Source of the DNA: a virus
DNA length: 39,998 bases
Reading direction: 5' to 3' (one strand)
IMG/VR virus record: IMGVR_UViG_3300035698_007449
Span: 1-39,998 of that record
Part shown: in pieces, positions 32,901 to 38,938 of the stretch
Layout: every line of letters begins with the position of its first letter
Numbering within the stretch: position 1 is the first letter of the stretch
Position numbers and translations under genes: made by a program
Notes under the pieces: generated by a model
Told to the model about the DNA's origin: nothing
Database searches by the model: none
What the model saw: the letters and a program-made list of their open reading frames with translations, nothing else

Positions 32901-33038
32901 CCAACCAAGCATGTTTTCAATGTGTTATATCCAATGTGGCAGCAATTACCAGAAGGGAAGGATAGGCGAAACTTTGAAGCGGAGCACCCAGACCTTGATA
33001 TGTGGTTACATCTTGTGACTGGAACGAAGCTTGAATAG
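26943..33038 (+). CDS. Giant virion-associated polyvalent protein
   Basis: This is 2031 residues between portal and scaffold. There is a Pro-rich N-terminal part with short repeated modules, then hydrophobic segments at about 395-430, 452-483 and 545-562. A Pro/Ala/Lys/Glu linker follows at about 648-760, and then long helical regions. Residues about 1265-1364 hold LLSANPRVRAEAW, a hydrophobic helix, then SIRIGNTRIDPWGGYRQYLVFATRI. This last block recurs in large polyvalent phage proteins injected with DNA. The C-terminal 500 residues are charged and helical. No polymerase or protease motif was seen. Probably an internal or ejected protein; morphology cannot be told from it. Confidence 0.7.
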   Translation: MSNTAFIKRKIEHPSVKQLQLGGYAYKEGKWQKEGLTWEGESIESYGQEVPYVERAMARPEIQREAYKAPEVPTLPTPPVPTPRPTAENEIRLLTETGEEVSGYIQPSGEVWDADDLLAGFVDPATGDFRPATIEEQLPEGWSTHEEADGRVTYLRPDGWRQTEEGGVINADGEEFSPTQVKESQELMGQLESMFPEADIQEVTAWAEEDPERFVAFFQGAGDTAQARAVLRRMGLNDEDIESIYPPGLVVDRGGAVTTDGQYVEQGFFDNVWQQIQYNVPKVIHKSAQYFVSTLPNKLFADVKVGQRRKIQVLPFAAPEWGAPYSEQEAARTNQFSKEMRDKFRVVYTRNQTKHEEWLEKNKDLEPPDYYKEGALEHPELWHDAGYWGSVIGEAAPFSLAILGVTAGTFFATRNPYAAVMAGTAFATPYQSQDLHDDLVASGAPEDEAAKIAVPVGAVIASVEAVTDLPLVAAIFAPLKVFGKQLIKEVGKRTVWELLKRGVKTFSIVEISEVMEEIVQGAIQNAFVKEYDKDRAIFENIDETIIKTLIATAPFAIFGGGMSMRHVAPDVAEATPPEQKDREGWVQDNITGEWYKPLLLTEGIKEDIAKGQEAGLTGDEAKVKAYNEAARSEEGAKAIEEAAAKIKQGVPLPEEPKAVPLPEVPEVVEVVPTPSELAPKAAEVVKVEAELDEIKELRKLTAEDKTLTEESRKSRYDLYDASEKRLKEDLALAKELEVAPKAAEAAPKKVKAKKPLPPPAEPTMEEATSNLGTPGSPTSTPAQIDSTLKFFADYIAAPTTESAWELTRQLRQETRAQRAESLKARAQELIITEGIPVEEAMRQAITETMSGELPSARSEYMDNLAQNMRDILFNKVYQELKDEPYEMMSTADALTNALMGKPIPREPGVKGGSAYSRLMRVFSDQPQVLKAIDESAKQGKSLHRVIEELYGEIGKPPIPVDEETLAYHRNLSDAPFGLGTFWDKPSDLHVQDLRAPAELEYAKAKLTLDNQLAKGEIAKDNYDIEISQARDKAYPQPPIPPYKPPISDAVKELPMWPTPARDAVIKVLKEIGWSPVDIGNFLRANKASFDFSFWRQQAPLIIRHPISFAVANVDAWKALWNQKSAEASWAKIIHDPLYHIYDQIGVDFLRPLELPAGTSQWLGVEEFGYLTGERVIPKLTSKLPWVKLSARAFVTGTNAHNWQIFKNHYKAMLRLNEMYASGQKKLNEGEAFSIEKEMTDFAKMLTDMTARGQLGKAAPLAPALGSLLFAPRMILGRMLSPRHLLSANPRVRAEAWQILFTFVGGISSLILLGWKLDLWDVERDPKSAEYMSIRIGNTRIDPWGGYRQYLVFATRIVTGTGISSVTGAEYDIDPMRAITHFVRGKAAPLASIIMEFWTGKTFVGEEVDVANKAQWAERLAPFAIWDIYEAYMEGGMELALRIGIPAILGAGVQTYTGDWAENWPKMGLPKYPENLEYGLTEPIYDVKDFWADTSAQFKGVDPETLTEEKGFPPYIKTIAEARIILEGLAILPNEKLVSMNADSAVGSTFADYHQMWQDRQKIVASGDEEKLKEFDADERTRNAHLGDFSQREYSLLIQYHSITDKVKQAVFLDKHPELGVNPRQEWLRAHPKENAKLVIWGQAKALTQAAYDEAQRLIADLDIPDIAVEEYLPPKHIAETHFKYEELVAEGRHGSYEAQLLLLEDFLEAEKAELESFAEWHDNLGVSDKQIEYLKLRVDNQELFDKLEECKDKDDTAKDEGGLTARDRAIEELRATKVGDETFGDVERRIDAMGKGTRANPISPEVVNAYVNHMKIVDKTSGSSAEANINRYDNPALNAFLMDGDLHGKGALKGLDESRVPIWRLNVQYRKQDDWYDEGIVGKYEETAYATEKERAAAITAERERYLEGNEDYAISRRRIDAIELGFNKAYQDFYIDYYMNYVEKPDDYALKYYYEDDWWLMEHFPFEKAMVDAGAWTKYKDYTKVPTKHVFNVLYPMWQQLPEGKDRRNFEAEHPDLDMWLHLVTGTKLE

Positions 33039-33040
33039 GT

Positions 33041-33229
33041 TTAGCTCTTGTCTTTCGGCTTGTGGCCCAAATCTACTTTACTCCACATGATGAGAGCATG
33101 AATTACAACATAGACCCCCAGGACGAAGAGAATTTGCTTACCATAACCCGAGATAAAAATTCCATACAGTACAGCCGCTAATCCCATCATCCCCAATATG
33201 CCGATTATAGAATACATTAAAGTTTTCAT
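33041..33229 (-). CDS. Two-helix membrane protein, reversed gene
   Basis: This is 62 residues on the minus strand inside the plus-strand head module. Two hydrophobic helices lie at about 4-26 and 32-51, with a basic tail (KVDLGHKPKDKS). The start overlaps the stop of the gene before it (ATGA). With its own promoter, it could be expressed from a prophage, for example as an exclusion factor. Confidence 0.6.
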   Translation of the reverse strand: MKTLMYSIIGILGMMGLAAVLYGIFISGYGKQILFVLGVYVVIHALIMWSKVDLGHKPKDKS

Positions 33230-33312
33230 CTCTTCTTCCCCTTAGTCTTCCACCAGGCTAAGCCATAGAAGCTCATTAGCAATGCCCAAAAAGAGAACTT
33301 CGCTTCTTTCAT
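33226..33312 (-). CDS. 28-residue membrane peptide, reversed gene
   Basis: This short frame has GGAG before the ATG and a coupled stop. It encodes one hydrophobic segment (FSFWALLMSFYGLAWW) and a basic end (KTKGKKR). Promoter, ribosome binding site and overlap together support it despite its size. Confidence 0.5.
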   Translation of the reverse strand: MKEAKFSFWALLMSFYGLAWWKTKGKKR

Positions 33313-33323
33313 AGGTAACTCCA

Positions 33324-33360
33324 ATTATACCACCACTGTCAACCTCTAGGGGCTTGACAG
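33324..33360. promoter_or_regulatory. Divergent promoter/operator-like palindrome
   Basis: On the minus strand, TATAAT (33329-33324) with TG one base before it forms an extended -10 for the reversed genes. CTGTCAA (33336-33342) and TTGACAG (33354-33360) form a seven-base inverted repeat with an 11-base centre. Each arm includes a TTGACA. The plus-strand one has no well-spaced -10, and the minus-strand one is only seven bases from TATAAT, so these arms may be operators rather than -35 boxes. Confidence 0.5.
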
Positions 33361-33451
33361 ATTAAAAACAAATCGTCACACTAGATATTGTATGAGTGGC
33401 GGAAGCCACCACAAGATGTAGCTTAACAAGTTGATAGGAGGGAAAACTAAA

Positions 33452-34162
33452 GTGAGCACTGAGAATACAGAAACTAAGGCGGTTCCCTCTCAGGACGTAG
33501 CTAGTTCTGAGGCAGAATCTTCAAAGGGGAAGGAAACTCAGCCTTCACAACCGGAAGACCAAGAAAAACGTCTTTACTCCAAAGAGGAAATCGACCAACT
33601 GACGCAAGAAGCTGCCGGTAAAATACACTCAAAGCTCAATATCCAAACCAATGAGTATAAAAACAGGGCTGAGAGTGCAGAGCAGAAGTTGGGTCAAGCC
33701 GAAGCAGACAAAGAAGCTAATGCTACTCAGCAACTCCAGGCTAAGGAAAAGGCGGAACTGGAAGCTGCTGAAGGTGATAGTGGCTTACAAACCACAATTC
33801 GCCAGAGGTATGCGGACATCCGAAAGCATGAGGATTTAGTTGCTGAGACTAAGCGACTGGACGCTGAAACTGCTGAGAAGAAGGAACTTCTTGATTCGCT
33901 TAACAAATCGGATACGGAAAAACTAGCCGGTGAGTTAGCTAAAGAGTTCCCGAATGTGAGTGCAGACGCAATACTTGGGTTTAAGGCGGATACGCCAGAG
34001 GAGATGAGGGCGAATGCGGAGAGGCTATCGAAGATAGCCCCAGTTGCTAGTCCAAAGTTACCTCCACCTGGCACCCTACCTACGACACCATCTGGTACGC
34101 TGGAAGGCAAGTCTCCGATGGCGCTTGCTGTAGAAGCGTACAGTAACCCAAAACGCAAGTAA
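33452..34162 (+). CDS. Scaffold-like protein
   Basis: I start at GTG 33452, with AGGAGGG eight bases before; an in-frame TTG at 33431 precedes the ribosome binding site. The 236-residue protein is acidic, low in aromatics and mostly coiled coil (residues about 50-150), with a Pro-rich then basic C-terminal end. That is typical of scaffolds that template the prohead. It directly precedes the major capsid gene. Confidence 0.7.
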   Translation: MSTENTETKAVPSQDVASSEAESSKGKETQPSQPEDQEKRLYSKEEIDQLTQEAAGKIHSKLNIQTNEYKNRAESAEQKLGQAEADKEANATQQLQAKEKAELEAAEGDSGLQTTIRQRYADIRKHEDLVAETKRLDAETAEKKELLDSLNKSDTEKLAGELAKEFPNVSADAILGFKADTPEEMRANAERLSKIAPVASPKLPPPGTLPTTPSGTLEGKSPMALAVEAYSNPKRK

Positions 34163-34186
34163 ACTGAATAGAGGAGGATAAGCAAA

Positions 34187-35167
34187 ATGAGTTTTACTTT
34201 GGCTGAATTGTCAAAGATAGAGACTGATACGTTACGCAAGTCAGTCATGGATACGCTTCTCATGGAAGCTTCTGTACTGGAGCTTGTCCCGTGGGAGACT
34301 ATCGGTGCGCTGGCTACTACCGTTGTGCGGTACAAGGATTTACCGAGCATTGGCTTTCGTAAAGTGAATGAGGGCTACGCCGAAGGCACCGGGCATCTGG
34401 AGCAGGGCGTGGAGAACATCTCATTGATGGGCTGTTACCTGGACACCGATAAGGCTATAGCAAGGGCAAAGAACACCATTGCCGATGCTAGGGCGATACA
34501 ACAGGTTATGTCGCTGAAGGGTATGGCCTATAAGTTCAATGAGAAGTTTATCCTGGGCGATCCGACAACTGACCCAGAGGAGTTCAAAGGGCTCAAGGAA
34601 CGCGTAGATGCTCTTTACGATGATGGCTATGAGAATCAAAAGATTGATAATGACGGCACTGCTGGCGATGGTATCTTGCTTAACACGGGAGAGAGTCACA
34701 ACTTCCTGAATAAGCTGGACCAGCTCATGTATGCCATCAAGGGACACAACCCGGACTTCCTGTTTATGAACTCGAAGTGCCTACTGGCTCTGCGGGCTGT
34801 CCTGCGAAAAGAGAAGCTGCTTGACTATGGCAAGGATATGTTTGACCGAAAGGTAGACATGTATGGTACTACCCGGCTGGTGGACATTGGAGTCAAGGCA
34901 GACCAGACCACCGAGATCATCGTCAACACCGAGCTTACCACTGGTGAGACCGGTGGGAGTGAGTGTACTTCGATTTACGCCGTTAAGTTCGGCATTGGTG
35001 AGTTCCTGTGGGGCATCCAAGAGTACCCACTAGAGGTTGATGACAAGGGGCTTTTGGAAGATAAGCCGGTATACAGGACTGAGGTTGATTGGCCTTTGGG
35101 CCTGGCAATGGCGGACCCGTACTCTATAGCGAGGCTATACAACATCATACCTAGTAGCGCTACTTAA
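34187..35167 (+). CDS. Major capsid protein, HK97-fold type
   Basis: This is 326 residues with AGGAGG before the ATG. An N-terminal helical stretch (TLAELSKIETDTLRKSVMDTLL) is followed by the E-loop-like part (TTVVRYKDLPSIGFRKVNEGY), a long spine helix region (IQQVMSLKGMAYKFNEKFILGDP) and A-domain strands (PDFLFMNSKCLLALRAVL). This order matches HK97-like coats. Its place after the scaffold agrees. Confidence 0.85.
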   Translation: MSFTLAELSKIETDTLRKSVMDTLLMEASVLELVPWETIGALATTVVRYKDLPSIGFRKVNEGYAEGTGHLEQGVENISLMGCYLDTDKAIARAKNTIADARAIQQVMSLKGMAYKFNEKFILGDPTTDPEEFKGLKERVDALYDDGYENQKIDNDGTAGDGILLNTGESHNFLNKLDQLMYAIKGHNPDFLFMNSKCLLALRAVLRKEKLLDYGKDMFDRKVDMYGTTRLVDIGVKADQTTEIIVNTELTTGETGGSECTSIYAVKFGIGEFLWGIQEYPLEVDDKGLLEDKPVYRTEVDWPLGLAMADPYSIARLYNIIPSSAT

Positions 35168-35202
35168 TGAGTAAGGGAATTGAATAAAGGAGGAAAAGAG
35201 AA

Positions 35203-35658
35203 ATGCCTTTCGATGCGAATTTAATGTTATGCGATGGCAGTGAGGAGTGGACTTACGCCAATCTTGTCGGTAGCGACCATGGCACCCCAACGACCGTTGC
35301 GAGGAATAATGGCGGCTTTGCCGTTATTGACTTGGGGGCTGCGAAGATAGGAGCGGCTGTGAGTGGCTTGGCAGTAGTCCTTGTGCTCACTGAGGCGGGA
35401 GCCGCTGATAATGATGCTCTAACAGTCATTGTTGAAGAGTCGGATACTGTGCTTTTCACAGTTCCCCATGAGCTAGGTAAGTTTGACATACTTGCGGCTA
35501 ACAAGGGAGTCATCATAGGTAGCGAAGGCCCGGCAACCGTTATTATGCGGGTATCTCCTAAACTGAGGTATCTGAGAATAGACGCGAGCTGCAATTCTGA
35601 TGATGACTTTGGCACGGTCTATTGCCTGCTCAGCCCATACCCGTACAAAGTACTGTAG
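35203..35658 (+). CDS. Capsid cement/decoration-like protein
   Basis: This is 151 residues with AAAGGAGG before the ATG. The beta-rich sequence with NNGGFAVIDLGAAKIGAAVSGLAVVLVLTEA resembles the Bbp16-type cement proteins that follow major capsid genes in many phages. It would bind the capsid surface. Assignment is by style and position. Confidence 0.6.
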   Translation: MPFDANLMLCDGSEEWTYANLVGSDHGTPTTVARNNGGFAVIDLGAAKIGAAVSGLAVVLVLTEAGAADNDALTVIVEESDTVLFTVPHELGKFDILAANKGVIIGSEGPATVIMRVSPKLRYLRIDASCNSDDDFGTVYCLLSPYPYKVL

Positions 35659-35666
35659 GAGTTGTC

Positions 35667-35948
35667 ATGGCAGTTAAAAATGTCCAACTCCGAGCAGGAA
35701 AGCTTGTAGTAACTCCCAGCGAGGGAGCGGCAAGGGAATATGACCTTGCCAATTACTTGCGAGCTGCGGATATTCCTGACCTGACAATAAGTAGCCTTAC
35801 ACTCCTGACCACCTTAGCTCAGCTTGTGATGGTTCTGACAAAGACTCTCGTAGAGCGAGAGGTGATTGGAGAGGAGCTTGTTTCTGGATTCGACCTACAG
35901 TACCTATTGGAAACTTTGATTGACGACCTAAAGGCGGAGGATGTGTAG
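35667..35948 (+). CDS. Small head-module protein
   Basis: I start at ATG 35667 (93 residues), with AGGAG upstream; a frame from 35622 would lie in the previous gene. A short beta start is followed by leucine-rich helices (LTISSLTLLTTLAQLVMVLTK and LVSGFDLQYLLETLIDDLK). Possibly a helical bundle in the head or neck. Unknown family. Confidence 0.6.
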   Translation: MAVKNVQLRAGKLVVTPSEGAAREYDLANYLRAADIPDLTISSLTLLTTLAQLVMVLTKTLVEREVIGEELVSGFDLQYLLETLIDDLKAEDV

Positions 35949-36060
35949 GTGAGGAAATAACTTAGGGAGGATGCGTATAAGAAATAGTTGCTGATTGGCG
36001 ATTAAGTTCGAGAGTCAGACTATGACTTAAAACATAGAAAACTAAAGGAGAACAAAAAAC

Positions 36061-36750
36061 ATGATAACAGACGTTAAAGCAAAAGTAGAACAAGTCTCGC
36101 CTTCAGTGGTTGGCGAAGGAGATATGGGCTATGCCACTATGACCAAGATGGGACAGCTCTATACTGTCGATTGGAGGCAGAAGCTTATCCTTTCCGGTAA
36201 GATGTGGCGTACTTCAGTAGGTACACCCGGAGCTGACGCCGCCCCTACCCAGGTAACTGGAGGTGGTGCTGTCACACACTTCGAGTTGGAGATGCCGGAA
36301 ATAATCATGGGCGTAGAAGCTGGATATTTCCTGGCTCTTTGTGGCCTATACGGTTCTTTTGCTTCCCTTGCTGACGCTGCAAGTGACAACCTTATGGTTC
36401 TTGCCTACGCAGACAGAAGCCAGGCTCCAGTTGCCACCGGCACCTTAACAGTTGAGACTCCTGATAACCTACTCGATGGTGCAGGTGCCTTTCCTGGTAG
36501 AGCCTTCAGTGCTGTGACTGCCGACATTCTTGACCCTGTTCCTTCAGACATACTGTACTTCAGTCAGCTATTGTCTGCCGGCACTGCTGTTGACCACATC
36601 GGCATTACTGTAAACTTCGAGCCCAACATCGTGAGCTGGATTGCTGGCCCTTGCCAAATATGTGTCCACTGGGGCGGCGTAATTGCTACCACCGGTATGG
36701 CCTCACTGGTCTGTGCTTGCGTTCCTAGCTCTTGGTTCCCGGTAAGCTAA
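36061..36750 (+). CDS. Structural protein, unknown
   Basis: This is 229 residues with AAAGGAG before the ATG. Beta-rich, with Gly/Ala and few charged residues, and no membrane helix of typical length. It lies in the head-to-neck module after a 110-base gap that holds no gene. Possibly a minor capsid or decoration protein. Confidence 0.65.
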   Translation: MITDVKAKVEQVSPSVVGEGDMGYATMTKMGQLYTVDWRQKLILSGKMWRTSVGTPGADAAPTQVTGGGAVTHFELEMPEIIMGVEAGYFLALCGLYGSFASLADAASDNLMVLAYADRSQAPVATGTLTVETPDNLLDGAGAFPGRAFSAVTADILDPVPSDILYFSQLLSAGTAVDHIGITVNFEPNIVSWIAGPCQICVHWGGVIATTGMASLVCACVPSSWFPVS

Positions 36751-36777
36751 GATAACGCAGTGAGTAGTGTGTAAAGA

Positions 36778-36813
36778 TAGGGCGAGGAGAAGCAAACATC
36801 TTCCCTCGCCCTA
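36778..36813 (+). terminator. Terminator-like hairpin without U run
   Basis: TAGGGCGAGG (36778-36787) pairs perfectly with CCTCGCCCTA (36804-36813), and GAAG/CTTC extends it inside. Neither strand has a clear U run after the stem. Its place between genes suits a terminator, an attenuator or an RNA processing site. Confidence 0.5.
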
Positions 36814-36846
36814 GTCTTAAACTAAAAAAGGTCAAAGAGGTGAATT

Positions 36847-36978
36847 ATGGCAAGAGACGTTGACATAGGCAAGCCAAAGATAGTTGACGGAAAACACATC
36901 TTGGTTGCCCTTGAAGCTATAGCAAATGACGGTTCGGATATTATGAGTGATGTCGTGGGTGAGACAGAGGATGAATAA
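36847..36978 (+). CDS. Small acidic protein
   Basis: This is 43 residues with AGAGGTG before the ATG. It opens MARDVDIGKPKIVDGKHILV and ends in an acidic tail. The next gene starts inside its end. Function unknown. Confidence 0.5.
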   Translation: MARDVDIGKPKIVDGKHILVALEAIANDGSDIMSDVVGETEDE

Positions 36979-37156
36979 GCTTCTGGAGCCTGAAGGGGTG
37001 CCAGCACAGGTTTCGCCCGTAGAGGTGGAGTCTAAGGCCATTACAACCCCTTCGGACGACAAAGAGGGGCATCCTACGGAGGAGGCACCCTTGTACATTT
37101 CACCTAATCCAAAGCCGAGCAAAAGAAAGAGGAGAGCCAAGGTAGCAACGGCATAG
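36971..37156 (+). CDS. Disordered Pro/Lys-rich small protein
   Basis: I start at ATG 36971 (61 residues), overlapping the previous stop by eight bases; an earlier in-frame ATG at 36947 lies inside that gene. Low complexity, with a basic end (KPSKRKRRAKVATA) that could bind nucleic acid. Family unknown. Confidence 0.5.
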   Translation: MNKLLEPEGVPAQVSPVEVESKAITTPSDDKEGHPTEEAPLYISPNPKPSKRKRRAKVATA

Positions 37157-37165
37157 GAGTAAGTC

Positions 37166-37396
37166 ATGCCAAGCTTCGAGGAGAGATACGGTAAGAAGTT
37201 TCAGGACATGGATGCAGGCGAAAAGGAGCTGGTCATTGTCTCTTCTCTGGAACGCATAGAGACACATCTAGAAGGGCTTAATGGAAAGGTAAAGAGAGTG
37301 GGTGTTATGGAGAAACTGGTTGCGACCGGCGCTGTGGTGATACCTGCTCTTGCTATATGGTTGGCCTGGCTAACCAAAGGGTTCATAGGAAAATAA
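37166..37396 (+). CDS. Coiled-coil plus membrane-anchor protein, XhlA-like in layout
   Basis: This is 76 residues. A helix with SLERIETHLEGLNGKVKRV is followed by one hydrophobic helix at about 51-70 (VATGAVVIPALAIWLAWL) and a short basic end. That layout is like XhlA/BhlA holin-associated proteins, though here it lies in the neck region, not with lysis genes. Uncertain. Confidence 0.5.
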   Translation: MPSFEERYGKKFQDMDAGEKELVIVSSLERIETHLEGLNGKVKRVGVMEKLVATGAVVIPALAIWLAWLTKGFIGK

Positions 37397-37397
37397 C

Positions 37398-38234
37398 ATG
37401 GCACTAAACAAGACACGATTACTGGAAGAAGTCTCGGTAGCGTTGAAGGACACTGACAATGACACGTGGGCCCCGAATGAACTCAATACCTATGCTCAAA
37501 GGGTAGTCCGCGAGATAGAAAGGCGCGAGCCGAAGTTGGTCAAAACAGCATTGGCGATAACCGAGTACACCAAGAACATAGACATTAGTAGCCTCACTGG
37601 TTTATTGGTGGTTAGGGGTGTGGATTATCCGCCGGGCAAATACCCTCCGAGCAAGCGTACCTCGAATATTGATGATGACGATGCTGACATCTTGAAGCTT
37701 GATATTAGTAGCATTCCAACGATTACCGAGGGCACCTTGACGGGCACTATCACCTTCACGAATGCAGACGCGACCGTTAGTGGTTCTGGCACAGCCTTTG
37801 AATCGGAGCTGGCGGAGGATGAGTTTATCAGAGTTTCAACAGTCAGTAAGTTCTACCGGATAGTGAATATAGTCTCTGATACCGAACTCGAACTGGAGAT
37901 TGAGTTTGAGGAGACTACGGTGGAGGATGTTGAGGATTCCAGCGTTATGCGCGATGCTGCCAGTATTGCGTATGTCTACACTGGGCAACGGTATGCACTA
38001 GAAGACCGGAGTACCGACTTACCCAATCGGTTTGATGAGATTCTATTAGCTGGTTGTGAGGTGTATGCGCTTCAGGCTGAGGCACGGAATACTATCAACC
38101 AGGTAAATCTAGGTGAAGGCGTTGCTTTAGCTTATCTTCGCAATCTGGATCGCCAGAGGGCTATGTATCTCGGTATGTTAGATGGTCTGGGGCGGATAGA
38201 GGATGATATGTCCGTCCAATATAGCAAAGGTTAG
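37398..38234 (+). CDS. Neck/connector-like protein with inserted beta domain
   Basis: This is 278 residues. Helical ends (N-term 1-55; C-term 210-265, with EILLAGCEVYALQAEARNTI) resemble head-tail connector proteins. The middle, about residues 110-180, holds GTLTGTITFTNADATVSGSGTAF and SDTELELEIEFEE, a small beta-barrel module common in phage structural proteins. The insertion of such a module in a connector-like scaffold is by-eye inference. Confidence 0.6.
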   Translation: MALNKTRLLEEVSVALKDTDNDTWAPNELNTYAQRVVREIERREPKLVKTALAITEYTKNIDISSLTGLLVVRGVDYPPGKYPPSKRTSNIDDDDADILKLDISSIPTITEGTLTGTITFTNADATVSGSGTAFESELAEDEFIRVSTVSKFYRIVNIVSDTELELEIEFEETTVEDVEDSSVMRDAASIAYVYTGQRYALEDRSTDLPNRFDEILLAGCEVYALQAEARNTINQVNLGEGVALAYLRNLDRQRAMYLGMLDGLGRIEDDMSVQYSKG

Positions 38235-38247
38235 AAGGAGGCACGAT

Positions 38248-38877
38248 ATGAGCAGAAGGAAAATCATTCTACAGGACAGTGACAGCGCGGGGCGCAAACT
38301 ACTGAAGTGTCTGTGGGCGCTTATGACGTTTCAGCAAGTTTGGGAAAATCGCACCGTAAAAGCAGGTGAAAGCGCAGGTTTCGTTGGGCGGTTCAAGTAT
38401 AAGATTGTCAGAGGCTCCAGCGGTCTCTTTGGCTCGCCCGGTGATGTCTATGAGAGTCCTTGGATTAGGAATGTAATCACCAAGGCTGGTGTTGCTGTTG
38501 TAACTGGGCTTATGGGTGGCGTAGATTCCCAAACAGCCTTCACCAAGCTAGAGCTTGGCCATGACAGTACCGCCGCAACCAATACGCAGACCAAGTTGAT
38601 TACCTATATTGCCAATACCAACGGTTGCGGTAGGGCTGCTGGTACTGTCACCAGGGAAACCACTGACGAGACCAATGACACCTTGCAAATAGAGCACACA
38701 TGGACCTGCGCTACTGCTTCCGAGACTGACATTGAGGAAGTTGGTGTGTTTAGTGAGGCTACGGTGGACACTGGACCGATGTTGGCCAGGCAGGTGATAG
38801 ACCCGACAGTGAACCTGGGCGTAACTGACACGTTCAAGATAACCTATCAAGTTAAAGCGGCTGGTAGCACCTGGTAA
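38248..38877 (+). CDS. Structural protein of neck/tail module
   Basis: I start at ATG 38248 (209 residues), with AAGGAGG upstream; a frame from 38203 would overlap the previous gene. Residues about 95-120 include FTKLELGHDSTAATNTQTKLIT, a pattern seen in phage tail or neck proteins. Beta-rich throughout after the first 40 residues. Exact role unknown. Confidence 0.6.
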   Translation: MSRRKIILQDSDSAGRKLLKCLWALMTFQQVWENRTVKAGESAGFVGRFKYKIVRGSSGLFGSPGDVYESPWIRNVITKAGVAVVTGLMGGVDSQTAFTKLELGHDSTAATNTQTKLITYIANTNGCGRAAGTVTRETTDETNDTLQIEHTWTCATASETDIEEVGVFSEATVDTGPMLARQVIDPTVNLGVTDTFKITYQVKAAGSTW

Positions 38878-38887
38878 GTTGTTATCT

Positions 38888-38918
38888 GGGAAGGGGTTAT
38901 CTCAGATAGCCTCTTCCC
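38888..38918 (+). terminator. Long near-perfect hairpin without U run
   Basis: GGGAAGGGGTTATCT (38888-38902) and AGATAGCCTCTTCCC (38904-38918) pair along all 15 positions, counting two G-U pairs, around one central base (in practice a five-base loop). It fills the gap before the glycosyltransferase gene. No U run follows, so attenuation or processing is as likely as termination. Confidence 0.55.
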
Positions 38919-38938
38919 TATACCCCAGGGAGGCAAAA

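Noticed and set aside
33354-33392. Plus-strand promoter from TTGACA at 33354 with TAGATA
   Set aside because: The spacer would be 22 bases, too long for a normal sigma-70 promoter; the site is kept only as part of an inverted repeat.
33727-34350. 207-codon minus-strand frame opposite scaffold and capsid genes
   Set aside because: Ser/Ala-rich shadow of the coding strand with no ribosome binding site; the plus-strand genes are well supported.
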